Notes under the pieces: generated by a model
Database searches by the model: none
Told to the model about the DNA's origin: nothing
Seen by the model: only the letters and a program-made list of their open reading frames with translations
Assembly: GCA_016744395.1 (NCBI GenBank)
Contig: JADGEK010000017.1
Coordinates: 1 to 64,000, forward strand
From: Gammaproteobacteria bacterium
Lineage (GTDB): Bacteria > Pseudomonadota > Gammaproteobacteria > GRL18
Direction of reading: 5' to 3'
DNA: 64,000 bases
Made by a program: the position numbers and the translations under genes
Shown: in pieces, positions 39,047-49,069 of the stretch
Layout: the number at the start of each line of letters is the position of its first letter
How positions within the stretch are numbered: position 1 is the first letter of the stretch

Positions 39047-39157
39047 ATTATATAAATGGATTTTTACCTATTAATTGATGAATTACCAAAAAGATTATCA
39101 GTTTATGATCTTAGTCATTCAAACAAAACTGAACAGGGATAAAAGAAGTACAAAATA

Positions 39158-39643
39158 ATGCAAAATATGTTCATAAAAAAAAGCCTCGTGTTGGCAATTA
39201 TTGGTCTATTGCTTGGTCTAATTGTCGCTAACGGGATTAACTCCTACCACTTAATGATGATCACACCTTCAAGTGTTGTTGCCAATAATGAAGAAATGTT
39301 TAATTCAACTCAGAGTAAAATTGCAAATCCTCAAACTATTGTTAGATGGCATCTTTTTGGCTCCCATGTCGTTAAACAATCTACCGTTCCGAAAAGTACA
39401 TTACGTTTGAAATTAATTGGAATTATTAGCTCAACTAGAGATGGAGAAGCAAGAGTGATTATTGAAGGTACATCGCGAAAACAAAGCTATTATAAAGTAG
39501 GTGATAAAATCAAACAAAATGTGAGTTTGCAGTCAATTCATCCTGATCATATTGTTATTATGCATAATTCACGTCAGGAAATTGTGCAACTAAAGACCCT
39601 CGATACAAAAAAAAATATGATTAGAAAAGTAGTCACTCAATGA
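39158..39643 (+). CDS. gspC: Type II secretion system protein C (short form)
   Basis: A 161-residue inner-membrane protein with one transmembrane helix (about 12-28) and the periplasmic homology region: IVRWHLFGSHV, LRLKLIGIISS, ARVIIEGTSRKQSYYKVGDKI. It links the inner-membrane platform to the secretin. The protein ends after the HR domain; the usual PDZ or coiled-coil C-terminus (family 270-300 residues) is missing. Its stop overlaps gspD, so this is not an obvious frameshift loss. First gene of gspC-D-E-F-G-H-I-J-K-L-M. Confidence 0.85.
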   Translation: MQNMFIKKSLVLAIIGLLLGLIVANGINSYHLMMITPSSVVANNEEMFNSTQSKIANPQTIVRWHLFGSHVVKQSTVPKSTLRLKLIGIISSTRDGEARVIIEGTSRKQSYYKVGDKIKQNVSLQSIHPDHIVIMHNSRQEIVQLKTLDTKKNMIRKVVTQ

Positions 39644-41580
39644 GCATTAGAATAAAAAATAATTTAAGCCTTAGTGTTAAAGAGTATAGGGTATTGCATT
39701 CTGCTGCCAATTTTATGATAAACAATTCTACTGTTTTTTTCCTGATTATGTTTGTTTCATCCTTATTCGCATTCGCATTCTCATCAACTGCCTTGGCTCG
39801 TGAATCATACGTTTTTAATATGCAGGATGTTGATATTAGAACAATGATTTCCACTGTATCTGATGTGACAGGTAAAAACTTTATTATTGACCCCAATGTG
39901 AAAGGAAAAGTAACGGTCATATCAAAGAAAAGCATGTCTGAGAATGAAGTCTACCATATATTTTTATCTCTATTGGATGTCCATGGTTACTCAGTTGTAC
40001 CGACCATAGAACCTAACACGTTTAAGATAATAAAGGGTATCACTGCCAAGTCGAAAGCAGTACCAAATGATCTTAATAGTGCCATAAAAGGTGATCAGTT
40101 AGTGACCCGGGTTATTAAAATTGAACATACCCAGGCTATGCAAATGGTACAGATACTAAGACCACTGGTTCCTCAGCATGCTTATCTTGCAGGCTATGCA
40201 GATAGTAATATGATTGTAATTTCTGATTCTGCTAATAATATTACACGTCTTGTTGAATTAGTCGCTCGTTTAGATAAACCAGGGGATGGCAATATTGAAA
40301 TGATTCGTTTGAAAAATGCCTCAGCCAAAGAACTGGCTCAAACCCTGTCAGCTCTGAATCGAACTAAAAAAACCCTCTCGCAAGTGGTGGTTGCTGATGT
40401 TCGCAGTAATAGTCTGTTGATTGGTGGTGATGCAACGACCAGAATGAATTTAAAGGCTTTAATCTATAAGTTGGATTCAAAAGTGAATACTATGAGAAAC
40501 GCCAACGTTATCTATCTTAGTTATGCAAAAGCTTCAGATATTGCCTCAATACTCAATGAAATAGTAAAAATGTCTGCAACCCCAAAGAGTGCCAGTAATG
40601 CCGACATTGTTATTAGTGCTGATGAAAATTCTAATGCCCTGGTTATTAAATCATCATTTTCTAAGTTTTCAGAAATCAAAGAAGTGGTAGCCAAGCTTGA
40701 TATTCCAAGAGCACAAGTTCACATTGAAGCAATTTTAGCTGAAGTATCCTTTAAGCTTGAAAAAGAATTGGGGGTTGAATGGAATACCAGTGTTAATGAC
40801 TCAGGTGTGGTGGCTAATGTCTCTACAGGCTTAGCTCTTAAAGATATTTTTTCTTTATCTTATTTGAATAGCGCAGGTGATATTAAAGCCGTTCTAAAAG
40901 TATTACAAAGTGACACAGACAGCAACATTCTTTCTACTCCATCATTACTCACACTGGATAATCAGGAAGCTTCAATTGTTGTGGGCGAAAATGTACCATT
41001 TCTGACAGGCACACAACAATCACAAGATGGTTTATCAAATCCTTTTCAAACCATTGAACGAAAGGATGTTGGTCTGACACTAAAAGTCACTCCAAGACTG
41101 AATAAAGGCAGCACGATTATTATGGATATCTACCAGGAAGTCTCCAATGTATTACCCAAAGTTCAAAATATTTCAGCCGTTGATTTAGTCACGAAAAAAA
41201 GAGCCATTGAAACAACCGTTATGGTGGAAGATAAAGGCATGGTTGTTTTAGGGGGACTCATGCAAGATGATCTGATTAATACAGTCAATAAAGTCCCTAT
41301 CCTTGGCGATATCCCTCTTATTGGGGAGATATTTAAATCATCAAAAGTAGAAACTCAAAAAGCTAACTTAATGGTCTTTATCCGACCTACAATCTTAAGC
41401 AATCCTGTATTGGCAAATGATATGGCAATGGAAAAATATCAATTTATTCGTGCTAAACAAGGAGAGTTTAAAGATAAAGGGGTTCGTTTAATTGAACCAG
41501 AAACAATTCCCGTTCTTTCTGACCCCGCTAAGTTTAATGGCAGCACTGTTGTTTTACCTAATCCATTTACACAGCAATAA
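39640..41580 (+). CDS. gspD: Type II secretion system secretin
   Basis: A 646-residue outer-membrane secretin. A long n-region signal sequence (about 1-53) is followed by the N0 domain (FNMQDVDIRTMISTVSDVTGKNFIIDPNVKG), three N1-N3 domains and the secretin barrel, with TPSLLTLDNQEASIVVGENVPFLTG and a V-rich lip region ending KVPILGDIPLIGEIF. The ATG overlaps the gspC stop. Length is normal (about 650). No pilotin is evident in the window. Confidence 0.95.
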   Translation: MSIRIKNNLSLSVKEYRVLHSAANFMINNSTVFFLIMFVSSLFAFAFSSTALARESYVFNMQDVDIRTMISTVSDVTGKNFIIDPNVKGKVTVISKKSMSENEVYHIFLSLLDVHGYSVVPTIEPNTFKIIKGITAKSKAVPNDLNSAIKGDQLVTRVIKIEHTQAMQMVQILRPLVPQHAYLAGYADSNMIVISDSANNITRLVELVARLDKPGDGNIEMIRLKNASAKELAQTLSALNRTKKTLSQVVVADVRSNSLLIGGDATTRMNLKALIYKLDSKVNTMRNANVIYLSYAKASDIASILNEIVKMSATPKSASNADIVISADENSNALVIKSSFSKFSEIKEVVAKLDIPRAQVHIEAILAEVSFKLEKELGVEWNTSVNDSGVVANVSTGLALKDIFSLSYLNSAGDIKAVLKVLQSDTDSNILSTPSLLTLDNQEASIVVGENVPFLTGTQQSQDGLSNPFQTIERKDVGLTLKVTPRLNKGSTIIMDIYQEVSNVLPKVQNISAVDLVTKKRAIETTVMVEDKGMVVLGGLMQDDLINTVNKVPILGDIPLIGEIFKSSKVETQKANLMVFIRPTILSNPVLANDMAMEKYQFIRAKQGEFKDKGVRLIEPETIPVLSDPAKFNGSTVVLPNPFTQQ

Positions 41581-41589
41581 CGGTTTTTT

Positions 41590-43242
41590 ATGATTGACAC
41601 TAAGCAGGTAAAGAAACAGTTTGAAATTGATGGGATGATTTCTGATTTTGTTGATAATTATGATTTAATTGATGATGATAGTTCTAAAGAAATTGAAAAT
41701 CATCATGCTGGAGATGATTTTCAAGAGGATGACTACTCCCTCGATGAAGTTGAGTCACAATTCTCTGTGTCCTTCGCTTTTTCTAAACGCCAGGGCGTTA
41801 TTGTAAAAACAAGCATCTCAAATTCCAATATCAATGGCACTGAAACGATTGTTTATTGTCGTGAAGATGTTGATACACTGACAGTGGCTGAATTATTTCG
41901 TATTTCACCAGTAAAACTATCTTTTCAGTTTATTGATTATGATGAATTTGAGGCCTTATTACACTCCACTTATGAGCAGGGTGGGAATCAAAACATAGAA
42001 AACATTGATCTAGGGGATAATGTTGATTTATTGAGTGTTGCGGAACAACTTTCTGAGCCTGAAGATTTATTAGAAAGTGAAGATGATGCACCCATTATTC
42101 GTTTAATTAATGCCATTCTTGCAGAAGCGATTAAAGAGAATGCCTCAGACATTCATATCGAGCCCTTTGAGTTTCGACTGGTGGTTCGTTTACGTGTTGA
42201 TGGCGTATTGCGAGAAGTGATTCAACCACCTAAAGAACTGGGTAGTTTATTGGTTTCTCGCATTAAAGTAATGGCAAAACTTGATATTGCTGAAAAACGA
42301 ATTCCTCAAGATGGTCGAATTTCTTTGAAGTTGGCAGGTAAAGCGATAGATGTTCGTGTTTCAACTCTACCAACAGGCGGTGGTGAGCGTGTTGTATTAC
42401 GCTTACTTGATAATCAGGCTGGCCGTTTAAATATCGAGAAAATGGGTATTAATACTATTACTCAAAAAATGCTACGAGAATTGATTGTAAAACCCCATGG
42501 TATTATTCTTGTTACAGGTCCAACAGGCTCAGGTAAAACCACAACATTATATTCAGTCTTAACAGAGTTAAATAATAATAAGCGTAATTTAATTACGGTT
42601 GAAGATCCCATTGAGTATTACCTTGAAGGTGTTGGTCAAACTCAGGTTAATAACAAAGTAGAAATGACTTTTGCTAAAGGCTTACGTGCCATTTTACGTC
42701 AGGATCCTGATGTGGTAATGGTGGGAGAGATTCGTGATAGTGAAACAGCTGATATTGCGGTTCAAGCCAGTTTAACTGGCCACATGGTACTTTCAACCTT
42801 ACATACAAATACTGCAGTGGGTTCCATCACGCGTTTACGTGATATGGGTGTCGAGCCTTTCCTGTTGTCATCAAGTCTTATTGCTGTCTTAGCACAGAGA
42901 CTGGTTCGTGTTCTGTGTTCCGTTTGCCGTGAAGCCTATAAACCCACTGATTTAGAAAAACAAAAACTCGGTATCGATATTGCCGAAGATATTGAATTTT
43001 ACCATGCAGCAGGCTGTCCTGCCTGTAGTCAGCAGGGTTATAAAGGGCGAACAGGTGTATATGAATTACTGATTGTTGATAACCAGATTCGTAATATGAT
43101 TCATGATAATGCTTCTGAACAAATCATTGAGCAAGAAGCCAGGAAAAAGACTCATTCAATACAGGCTGATGGTGCAAGACTTGTTTTAAAAGGAACAACA
43201 ACAACGGATGAAATCTTTAGAGTGATTCGGAATACAGACTAA
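41590..43242 (+). CDS. gspE: Type II secretion system ATPase
   Basis: A 550-residue cytoplasmic hexameric ATPase that drives pseudopilus assembly. Walker A is [10 protein letters not shown] (about 310-319), the Asp box and Walker B ([16 protein letters not shown]) follow, then a zinc-binding module with CSVC and CPAC. An acidic N-terminal extension of about 60 residues ([20 protein letters not shown]) precedes the usual N1 domain. Length is slightly above E. coli-type GspE (about 500). It lies 9 bases after gspD. Confidence 0.95.
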   Translation: MIDTKQVKKQFEIDGMISDFVDNYDLIDDDSSKEIENHHAGDDFQEDDYSLDEVESQFSVSFAFSKRQGVIVKTSISNSNINGTETIVYCREDVDTLTVAELFRISPVKLSFQFIDYDEFEALLHSTYEQGGNQNIENIDLGDNVDLLSVAEQLSEPEDLLESEDDAPIIRLINAILAEAIKENASDIHIEPFEFRLVVRLRVDGVLREVIQPPKELGSLLVSRIKVMAKLDIAEKRIPQDGRISLKLAGKAIDVRVSTLPTGGGERVVLRLLDNQAGRLNIEKMGINTITQKMLRELIVKPHGIILVTGPTGSGKTTTLYSVLTELNNNKRNLITVEDPIEYYLEGVGQTQVNNKVEMTFAKGLRAILRQDPDVVMVGEIRDSETADIAVQASLTGHMVLSTLHTNTAVGSITRLRDMGVEPFLLSSSLIAVLAQRLVRVLCSVCREAYKPTDLEKQKLGIDIAEDIEFYHAAGCPACSQQGYKGRTGVYELLIVDNQIRNMIHDNASEQIIEQEARKKTHSIQADGARLVLKGTTTTDEIFRVIRNTD

Positions 43243-43303
43243 AATAATGAGTCTGTTAATTGTAATGACATCCATTAAGATTAAATAATAGGAATAGAGT
43301 AGG

Positions 43304-44524
43304 GTGCCAGCATTTGAATACAGTGCATTGAATGTACAGGGTAAAACAGAAAAAGGAGTTTTAGAAGGTGATTCAGCCAGACAAGTCAGTCAAAAACTGA
43401 AAACCCAATCTCTGGTCCCGTTTGAAATTTCTGAAATAAACCGTCAGAAAAATAAAAAATCCACAAATGTTCCTTTTATAAAACGTGGGATTTCAACGCC
43501 TCAACTGGCCATACTAACTCGACAACTGGCGACTATGATCCGTTCAGGCAGTCCAGTCGAAGGTGCCTTAACTGCGGTTATTCAGCAAAACAATAAGCCA
43601 AGAGTTAAAACCATATTAATGGCGATTCGCTCCAGGGTTCGAGAAGGTTATAGCCTGGCTTCTGCATTAGATGAATTTCCACATGTGTTTCCCGATCTTT
43701 ATCGTGCAACTGTTTCATCTGGAGAGCAGGCTGGTAAACTAGACTTTGTATTAGGGCGTATGGCCGATCATGTTGAGCACAGTCAAGCGCTTAAAAGTAA
43801 AATCATGTTAGCAATGGTCTATCCTTTGGTGCTGACCTTTGTGGCCATGTTAGTCACTGTGGTGTTATTGACCTATGTGGTTCCAAAAGTGATTCAGGTG
43901 TTTGAAGACATTGACCAAACATTACCTGGAGTAACACTGTTTCTAATCGCTTTAAGTGATTTTCTACGAAATTTTGGCTTCTATATAGCGATAGTTATTA
44001 TGGTTGCTGCTTTCGTATTCAATATTTTACTGCGTAAAGAAACATTTAAGTATGGCTGGCATACATTTATGCTGAGAATTCCAGGAATTTCCCATATGGT
44101 TAAGGGAATGAATACAGCAATCTTTGCTCGTACTTTTAGTATTCTTGCAGGAAGTGGTGTCACTGCGCTTGAAGCAATGAAAATTTCAGCAAGTGTTATG
44201 GGTAATCTTCGAATGAAAAAAGCTGTCCTTGATGCAGTTGATCGTGTTCGAGAGGGGGCTGCAATCAGCCCAGCCTTAGAGAAAAGCAATTGCTTCCCCC
44301 CCATGACCATTTACCTTATTGCCAGTGGTGAAACCAGTGGCAATCTGGTTGAAATGCTTGAACATGCAGCCAATAGTCAGGAAAAAGAATTTGAAACCAT
44401 TACCAGTACGATTATGGGTTTATTTGAACCTTTGCTTATCGTCGTAATGGGTGCAGTGGTTTTATTTATTGTGGTGGCCATATTGTTACCCATTTTTCAA
44501 TTAAATCAATTAGTAGGAGCATAA
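43304..44524 (+). CDS. gspF: Type II secretion system inner-membrane protein F
   Basis: A 406-residue platform protein with three transmembrane segments (about 169-192, 218-243 and 374-396) and two duplicated cytoplasmic domains. Both contain typical motifs: LTRQLATMIRSGSPVEGALT and FARTFSILAGSGVTALEAMK. Start is GTG at 43304, preceded by an AGGA. Length as expected (about 405). Confidence 0.95.
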   Translation: MPAFEYSALNVQGKTEKGVLEGDSARQVSQKLKTQSLVPFEISEINRQKNKKSTNVPFIKRGISTPQLAILTRQLATMIRSGSPVEGALTAVIQQNNKPRVKTILMAIRSRVREGYSLASALDEFPHVFPDLYRATVSSGEQAGKLDFVLGRMADHVEHSQALKSKIMLAMVYPLVLTFVAMLVTVVLLTYVVPKVIQVFEDIDQTLPGVTLFLIALSDFLRNFGFYIAIVIMVAAFVFNILLRKETFKYGWHTFMLRIPGISHMVKGMNTAIFARTFSILAGSGVTALEAMKISASVMGNLRMKKAVLDAVDRVREGAAISPALEKSNCFPPMTIYLIASGETSGNLVEMLEHAANSQEKEFETITSTIMGLFEPLLIVVMGAVVLFIVVAILLPIFQLNQLVGA

Positions 44525-44527
44525 GAC

Positions 44528-44995
44528 TTGTCTCAGAAAAAATTGTGTCAAAAATCAATGTTAAATAAACACGCTTCAATTCAATTGGGCTTTACATTAA
44601 TCGAAATTATGATTGTCATTGTGATTTTAGGTATCCTAGCTTCAATTGTAGTACCTAATGTGATGGAAAGTCCAAATGAAGCTCGTATCGTTAAAGCTAA
44701 ACAGGATATACGCACGCTAGAGGGTGCTTTAAACCTATATAAATTAGATAACTTCAATTACCCAAGTACGGATCAGGGGCTAGAGGCTTTGGTGAAAAAA
44801 CCAGGTGGACAACCTGAAGCCAAGAACTGGAAGAAAAATGGTTATATGAAGAAAGTGCCCAAGGATCCATGGGGTAATGACTATCTCTATTTAAATTTAG
44901 GTGAACAAGGAGATATCAATATTTTTTCTTATGGATCAGATGGTCGAAAGGGTGGTGCTGAAAGTGCTTCTGATATTGACATATTATCACTATAA
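44528..44995 (+). CDS. gspG: Type II secretion system major pseudopilin
   Basis: A 155-residue prepilin, cleaved by PilD/GspO at the G-F bond of QLGFTLIEIMIVIVILG; mature helix follows. The conserved calcium-site region (YPSTDQGLEALVKKP, DPWGNDYLYLNLG, SYGSDGRKGG) is intact. TTG 44528 is supported by AGGAG eight bases upstream; a later ATG at 44558 is possible. It forms the pseudopilus shaft. Confidence 0.95.
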   Translation: MSQKKLCQKSMLNKHASIQLGFTLIEIMIVIVILGILASIVVPNVMESPNEARIVKAKQDIRTLEGALNLYKLDNFNYPSTDQGLEALVKKPGGQPEAKNWKKNGYMKKVPKDPWGNDYLYLNLGEQGDINIFSYGSDGRKGGAESASDIDILSL

Positions 44996-45049
44996 CCACT
45001 CAAGTTAGTATCAATAATGCACTTATATCGATGTAATTATAACGGTTTA

Positions 45050-45571
45050 ATGAATTCATTTGCTTATAAGAAAGGCTTTAGCCTGATTGAAATAATGATT
45101 GTTGTATTAATTATTGGTATCAGTGCAAGTATGGCTGTTTTGTATATCGATAATAGTGATGACCGACTGAAGTCTGAGGCCAAACGATTATTGGGCATGG
45201 CACAATTGGCACGCGATGATGCCATTGTTAAAGGACAGAGTATTGCCATTACCATTGATACCAAAGATGAGGTTGCACAATATGGTTTTTCATATTTTGA
45301 CAATGGTCAATGGATTATTTTTGATGAAAAGCCTTACCAGTTAATCAAGTTCAGTCATGATATTAAGATGCGCTCAATTCATTCAAACGGGGCAATAACA
45401 GAAAGCACGACAAATGATAGTAATGCTTCAGGTAGTAAAGGGCTTATTTATTTTTTACCAACAGGAGAGTCAAGCGAGTTTCAAATTTGGCTGAGTAATG
45501 ATAATACTGAATATCTCCTAAGCAGCACGATTTTAGGGGAACTGTCTCTGAAAAGGTCTGAAAAACCATGA
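45050..45571 (+). CDS. gspH: Type II secretion system minor pseudopilin H
   Basis: A prepilin of about 173 residues with leader MNSFAYKKG and cleavage before FSLIEIMIVVLIIG. The short nine-residue leader suggests ATG 45050; ATG 45017 would give a twenty-residue leader. The globular domain shows the typical DDAIVKGQSIAI strand and YGFSYF. Minor pseudopilin at the tip; its stop overlaps the gspI start. Confidence 0.88.
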   Translation: MNSFAYKKGFSLIEIMIVVLIIGISASMAVLYIDNSDDRLKSEAKRLLGMAQLARDDAIVKGQSIAITIDTKDEVAQYGFSYFDNGQWIIFDEKPYQLIKFSHDIKMRSIHSNGAITESTTNDSNASGSKGLIYFLPTGESSEFQIWLSNDNTEYLLSSTILGELSLKRSEKP

Positions 45572-45990
45572 TGCTTAAACAATATGGCGCGCCTTTTAAA
45601 ATGAATCAAGGATTTACATTAATTGAAATCATTATTGCTTTAGTGGTCATATCGGTTGCATTAGGCGCGGTTATCGCCACTACTGGCAATAGTGTAAAAC
45701 AGGGTGCCCACATTAAAGATAAAACAATTGCATTATGGGTTGCTCAAAATGTAATTACAGATATCTCAATCAAAAAAAACTGGTTGTCGACAGGTGAAAA
45801 AAAATACGATGTGATAATGGCTGGTCGACAATGGTTTATAAAAAATAATGTCACACAAACACCTGATAGCAACATGCGTAAGATGGATGTGTCTGTTTTT
45901 ACCGATCAAAAAGCGCAAAATAAAATAATTTCATTAACCGCGTACATTATGAAAGAATACGATATCAAAAATAATGCCAATACCTTATAA
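45568..45990 (+). CDS. gspI: Type II secretion system minor pseudopilin I
   Basis: A 140-residue minor pseudopilin. Prepilin motif NQGFTLIEIIIALVVISVALG; the short WVAQNVITDI segment is typical of GspI. With J and K it makes the tip complex. It overlaps gspH by 4 bases and gspJ by 17 bases. Confidence 0.9.
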   Translation: MMLKQYGAPFKMNQGFTLIEIIIALVVISVALGAVIATTGNSVKQGAHIKDKTIALWVAQNVITDISIKKNWLSTGEKKYDVIMAGRQWFIKNNVTQTPDSNMRKMDVSVFTDQKAQNKIISLTAYIMKEYDIKNNANTL

Positions 45991-46606
45991 GAAAATTCAT
46001 GGATTTACTTTGCTGGAGCTTATGGTGGCAATGAGTATTTTTGCCATTGTTTCATTACTGACAATAGGTGGTTTGAACAATATATTAAATACGCAAGAGC
46101 ATACTGAAAAAAATATGCAAAGGCTGATTCGATTTCAAATGGCATTTACTATTATATCGCGTGAAATTCAGCAAGCTATTTTACGACCAATACGGGATGA
46201 ATATGGTACGGTGAGTGACTCGATTAATAGTGAAACGAGTGATGATATTAAAGGCCTTGAGTTTACCCATCAAGGGCGTTTTAACTTAGGTGATACCGTC
46301 AGTTTACAGCGTGTTGCTTATTATCAAGAAGATAAAAAACTGATAAAAAAAGTATGGCAGGTCCTGGATCGTGTTGAAGATACAAAACCCGTTAAACAAA
46401 TAATTTTAGATGATTTAGAGGAAGTTAACTTCTATTTTTATAGTATAAACCGTTCAGAAACTTCATCAAATGAAGGATTTGTTGGTGATATAATATGGCA
46501 GGATTCACTCAACAAAGATAATGATTCGCAATTAAGGGCAATTAAGATTTCCTTCAAATCAAAAGATTATGAAGAACTCTATCGAGTATTTGAAATTGTT
46601 CAATAA
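45974..46606 (+). CDS. gspJ: Type II secretion system minor pseudopilin J
   Basis: A 210-residue minor pseudopilin with prepilin motif HGFTLLELMVAMSIFAIVSLL. The mature domain has REIQQAILRPIRDEYG and a region typical of GspJ (LEFTHQGRFN). It overlaps gspI and gspK on both sides (17 and 38 bases). Confidence 0.9.
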   Translation: MPIPYKKIHGFTLLELMVAMSIFAIVSLLTIGGLNNILNTQEHTEKNMQRLIRFQMAFTIISREIQQAILRPIRDEYGTVSDSINSETSDDIKGLEFTHQGRFNLGDTVSLQRVAYYQEDKKLIKKVWQVLDRVEDTKPVKQIILDDLEEVNFYFYSINRSETSSNEGFVGDIIWQDSLNKDNDSQLRAIKISFKSKDYEELYRVFEIVQ

Positions 46607-47642
46607 AAATCAATCAATTGACTGTAGACTCGTACAAAAGTACCCATTGAAGTTGATACATAAACGTCAACAGGGTATGGCTTTATTGATGGCAATCATG
46701 ATTGTCGCTCTCGTTGCAATTATTAGTGTGAATATGCTGTCACAACGACAATTACAAATTTATCGTACTTCAAATTTGTACTTTAAAGAACAGGCTTATC
46801 AATATGCTCTTGCCATCGAACGCTGGGGAATCAGTGTATTGGTACAAGACTTAGAACGTGAAAAAAAAGAAAAAGAACATTTTGACAGTTATCAAGATGT
46901 TTGGAATACGGCTATTTTTGATTTTGATGTTGAACAAGCGACTATTGATGGTGTGATTGTCGATTTACAAGGCCGTTTTAATTTAAATAATTTAGTGATA
47001 GATGGAAAAATTAATAAAAAATGGGAAGTAAGTTATAAGCGTTTATTACAAAAACTGGGTCTATCATTGACTCTTTCAGATACTCTTGTTGACTGGCTTG
47101 ATACTAATGAGCAACCTTCAGGCAGTTCAGGTGCAGAGGACATTTATTATATTGCTTTGGATAAACCCTACAGAGCATCAAATCAACCATTAGCCAATAT
47201 ATCAGAATTGTATTTGATAAAGAACTATGACAAGAAAGTGATTGATAAGCTCAAACCACATGTTTTTGTTAGTCAAAATGAAACACCTGTCAATATTAAT
47301 ACTTGTACACATGAAGTCTTACAGGCAGTTATTCCAGGCTTATTGGATGAACAGGCAAAAAACATTTTGATGCAGGTAGAAAAACAACCATTTTCAAATA
47401 TTGAACAATTTATGAAGGATCCATTGATTCAAAATAAAGCCGTCGAATCAAGTCAAATTAGTGTGATTTCTAATTATTTTTCAATTATTAGTCATGTATC
47501 GATTGATAAAACTCAAGTCAGTTTACAAAGCATCATTGAAAGGGATGAAAAAGAGGGAATTAAAACTCTCAGTCGACAGGATTCATTATGGTATGCCCCC
47601 CCTTTAAAAAATAATGACTCACAAAAAGAAAAAAAGAGTTAG
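46569..47642 (+). CDS. gspK: Type II secretion system minor pseudopilin K
   Basis: A 357-residue pseudopilin K with a hydrophobic N-terminus (QQGMALLMAIMIVALVAIISVNML) that lacks the Glu+5 typical of other pseudopilins, as GspK does. Calcium-site/alpha-domain features such as LVDWLDTNEQPSGSSGAEDIYY are present, as is PVNINTCTHEVLQAVIPGL. It overlaps gspJ by 38 bases, the start ATG coming well inside it. Confidence 0.93.
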   Translation: MKNSIEYLKLFNKNQSIDCRLVQKYPLKLIHKRQQGMALLMAIMIVALVAIISVNMLSQRQLQIYRTSNLYFKEQAYQYALAIERWGISVLVQDLEREKKEKEHFDSYQDVWNTAIFDFDVEQATIDGVIVDLQGRFNLNNLVIDGKINKKWEVSYKRLLQKLGLSLTLSDTLVDWLDTNEQPSGSSGAEDIYYIALDKPYRASNQPLANISELYLIKNYDKKVIDKLKPHVFVSQNETPVNINTCTHEVLQAVIPGLLDEQAKNILMQVEKQPFSNIEQFMKDPLIQNKAVESSQISVISNYFSIISHVSIDKTQVSLQSIIERDEKEGIKTLSRQDSLWYAPPLKNNDSQKEKKS

Positions 47643-47683
47643 CAGGATGATTTTGACCCGCGAGATAATAAAGGAACTTGATT

Positions 47684-49069
47684 TTGAATAAAATGCTTGT
47701 ATGGTTTCATTCATTTCCAGAAGAAACTGACGTAATGATAGATAATCAATTGTTTGAACAAATTAATTTATCTGCCTTTATTATGCCAACCAGTGAGATT
47801 TCGCAGGCTAAAAAATTATTTAGTGGAGATTTTAATGAATTCATCACTTTTTTATCTGAAGGAGAATCTTTTCAAGATGTAGAGATTATTTTACCTGCAA
47901 ATGAAGTATTGTACACTCAGGTTTCAGTGCCTAGTAAGTCTCACAATCGTATCATGCAAGCACTGCCTTTTTTAATGGAAGATCTACTTGTCAGTAATGT
48001 ACAGAAGCAATATTTTGCTTTAGGTGACATAAAGTCTGGAAAGTGCAATATTGCCATTACCAGGCACTTTATTATAGAAAAAATATTTGAACAGTTTAAA
48101 AAACTATCTTTACCTGCTTCTATAATGACTTCAGAAATATTTTATTTGCCGTGGCATAAAAAAAAATGGACTGTTGGCTTTTTAAAGGATAATTTTATTG
48201 TTAGAACAGGCGAGCAAAGTGGGGAAACAAATAGCGTACAAAATCTTGAATTTGTTCTTCGACTTCTATTTAATAAAACAAAAATAGACAATCATTCTGA
48301 ATCCAGTATAGAAAATGAAGTATCGGAAAATACTGAGCTTAAGGATGAAAGTCTTTTACATAAAAATGCTGAACAAATAAATCATTCATTGCCTGTTTCA
48401 TTGATTGTTTATACAAGTAATAAATTTGATTTCATAAAAAAAATTTCAGAAATAGCGCACGAATATCAGGTTGAAACAGAAATTATTAAGGAGGATATCT
48501 TAAACTTTGCTCTGTCTGATATTAAAATGGATTCTGATCATTTGGGAATTAATTTACTGCAAGGAATGTATAAACCTGCTCAATTCAGACAAGTAAAATT
48601 CCCATTTCAGATGACTTTAATTTTTATTATTATTCTTGCGGCATTTAGTCAGATGTTTTATATGGGATACCAGTGGAAAATTTATCATGATATGAATGCT
48701 GGTTTGCAAACGGAACTTGAACAGTTGTACTTCCAAACATTCCCTGAATCAAAAAGACTAATAGATATTCGTTCTCAGGCAAAAAATAAACTCAAACAAC
48801 TGCAAAACAAAAGATCATCTGGTAGTTCATTTTTAAGTCTTCTTGGTATTATTGGCAATGAAGTACGTCTCAATAAAGACATACGTATTCAAACGATGCA
48901 ATATAATGATGATATCTTGCAACTTGACATAGAATCTGAAGGCTTTGTTTTTAATCAATTAAAATCCAGCCTTGAATCTCAGTACAATATGACAATTCAG
49001 GAAAAATCTTCCTCAAGAGTTAAGGGTAAAGTTCATTCTGTTGTGAGTTTTAAATTAAATAATAATTAA
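47684..49069 (+). CDS. gspL: Type II secretion system protein L
   Basis: A protein of about 461 residues: a cytoplasmic actin-like domain that recruits GspE, one transmembrane helix (about 313-333, FQMTLIFIIILAAFSQMFYMGY) and a periplasmic ferredoxin-like domain. TTG at 47684 has AAGGAA eight bases upstream; TTG 47678 and ATG 47693 are alternatives. A hydrophilic insertion at about 190-240 (SSIENEVSENTELKDE) is visible. Its last base overlaps gspM. Confidence 0.88.
   Translation: MNKMLVWFHSFPEETDVMIDNQLFEQINLSAFIMPTSEISQAKKLFSGDFNEFITFLSEGESFQDVEIILPANEVLYTQVSVPSKSHNRIMQALPFLMEDLLVSNVQKQYFALGDIKSGKCNIAITRHFIIEKIFEQFKKLSLPASIMTSEIFYLPWHKKKWTVGFLKDNFIVRTGEQSGETNSVQNLEFVLRLLFNKTKIDNHSESSIENEVSENTELKDESLLHKNAEQINHSLPVSLIVYTSNKFDFIKKISEIAHEYQVETEIIKEDILNFALSDIKMDSDHLGINLLQGMYKPAQFRQVKFPFQMTLIFIIILAAFSQMFYMGYQWKIYHDMNAGLQTELEQLYFQTFPESKRLIDIRSQAKNKLKQLQNKRSSGSSFLSLLGIIGNEVRLNKDIRIQTMQYNDDILQLDIESEGFVFNQLKSSLESQYNMTIQEKSSSRVKGKVHSVVSFKLNNN

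Larger units (their letters stand above)
38309..39157. other. 849-base interval with a candidate micro-ORF, a hairpin and the gspC promoter
   Basis: No ordinary gene is visible. It contains a 19-codon hydrophobic ORF (38595-38654) preceded by GAGGA, an imperfect nested hairpin (38701-38738), and a sigma-70-like promoter at 39017-39046 for the secretion operon. TGAG-ctggtt-CTCA at 38420-38433 is a small inverted repeat of unknown meaning. The rest is AT-rich with no readable signal. Confidence 0.5.
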
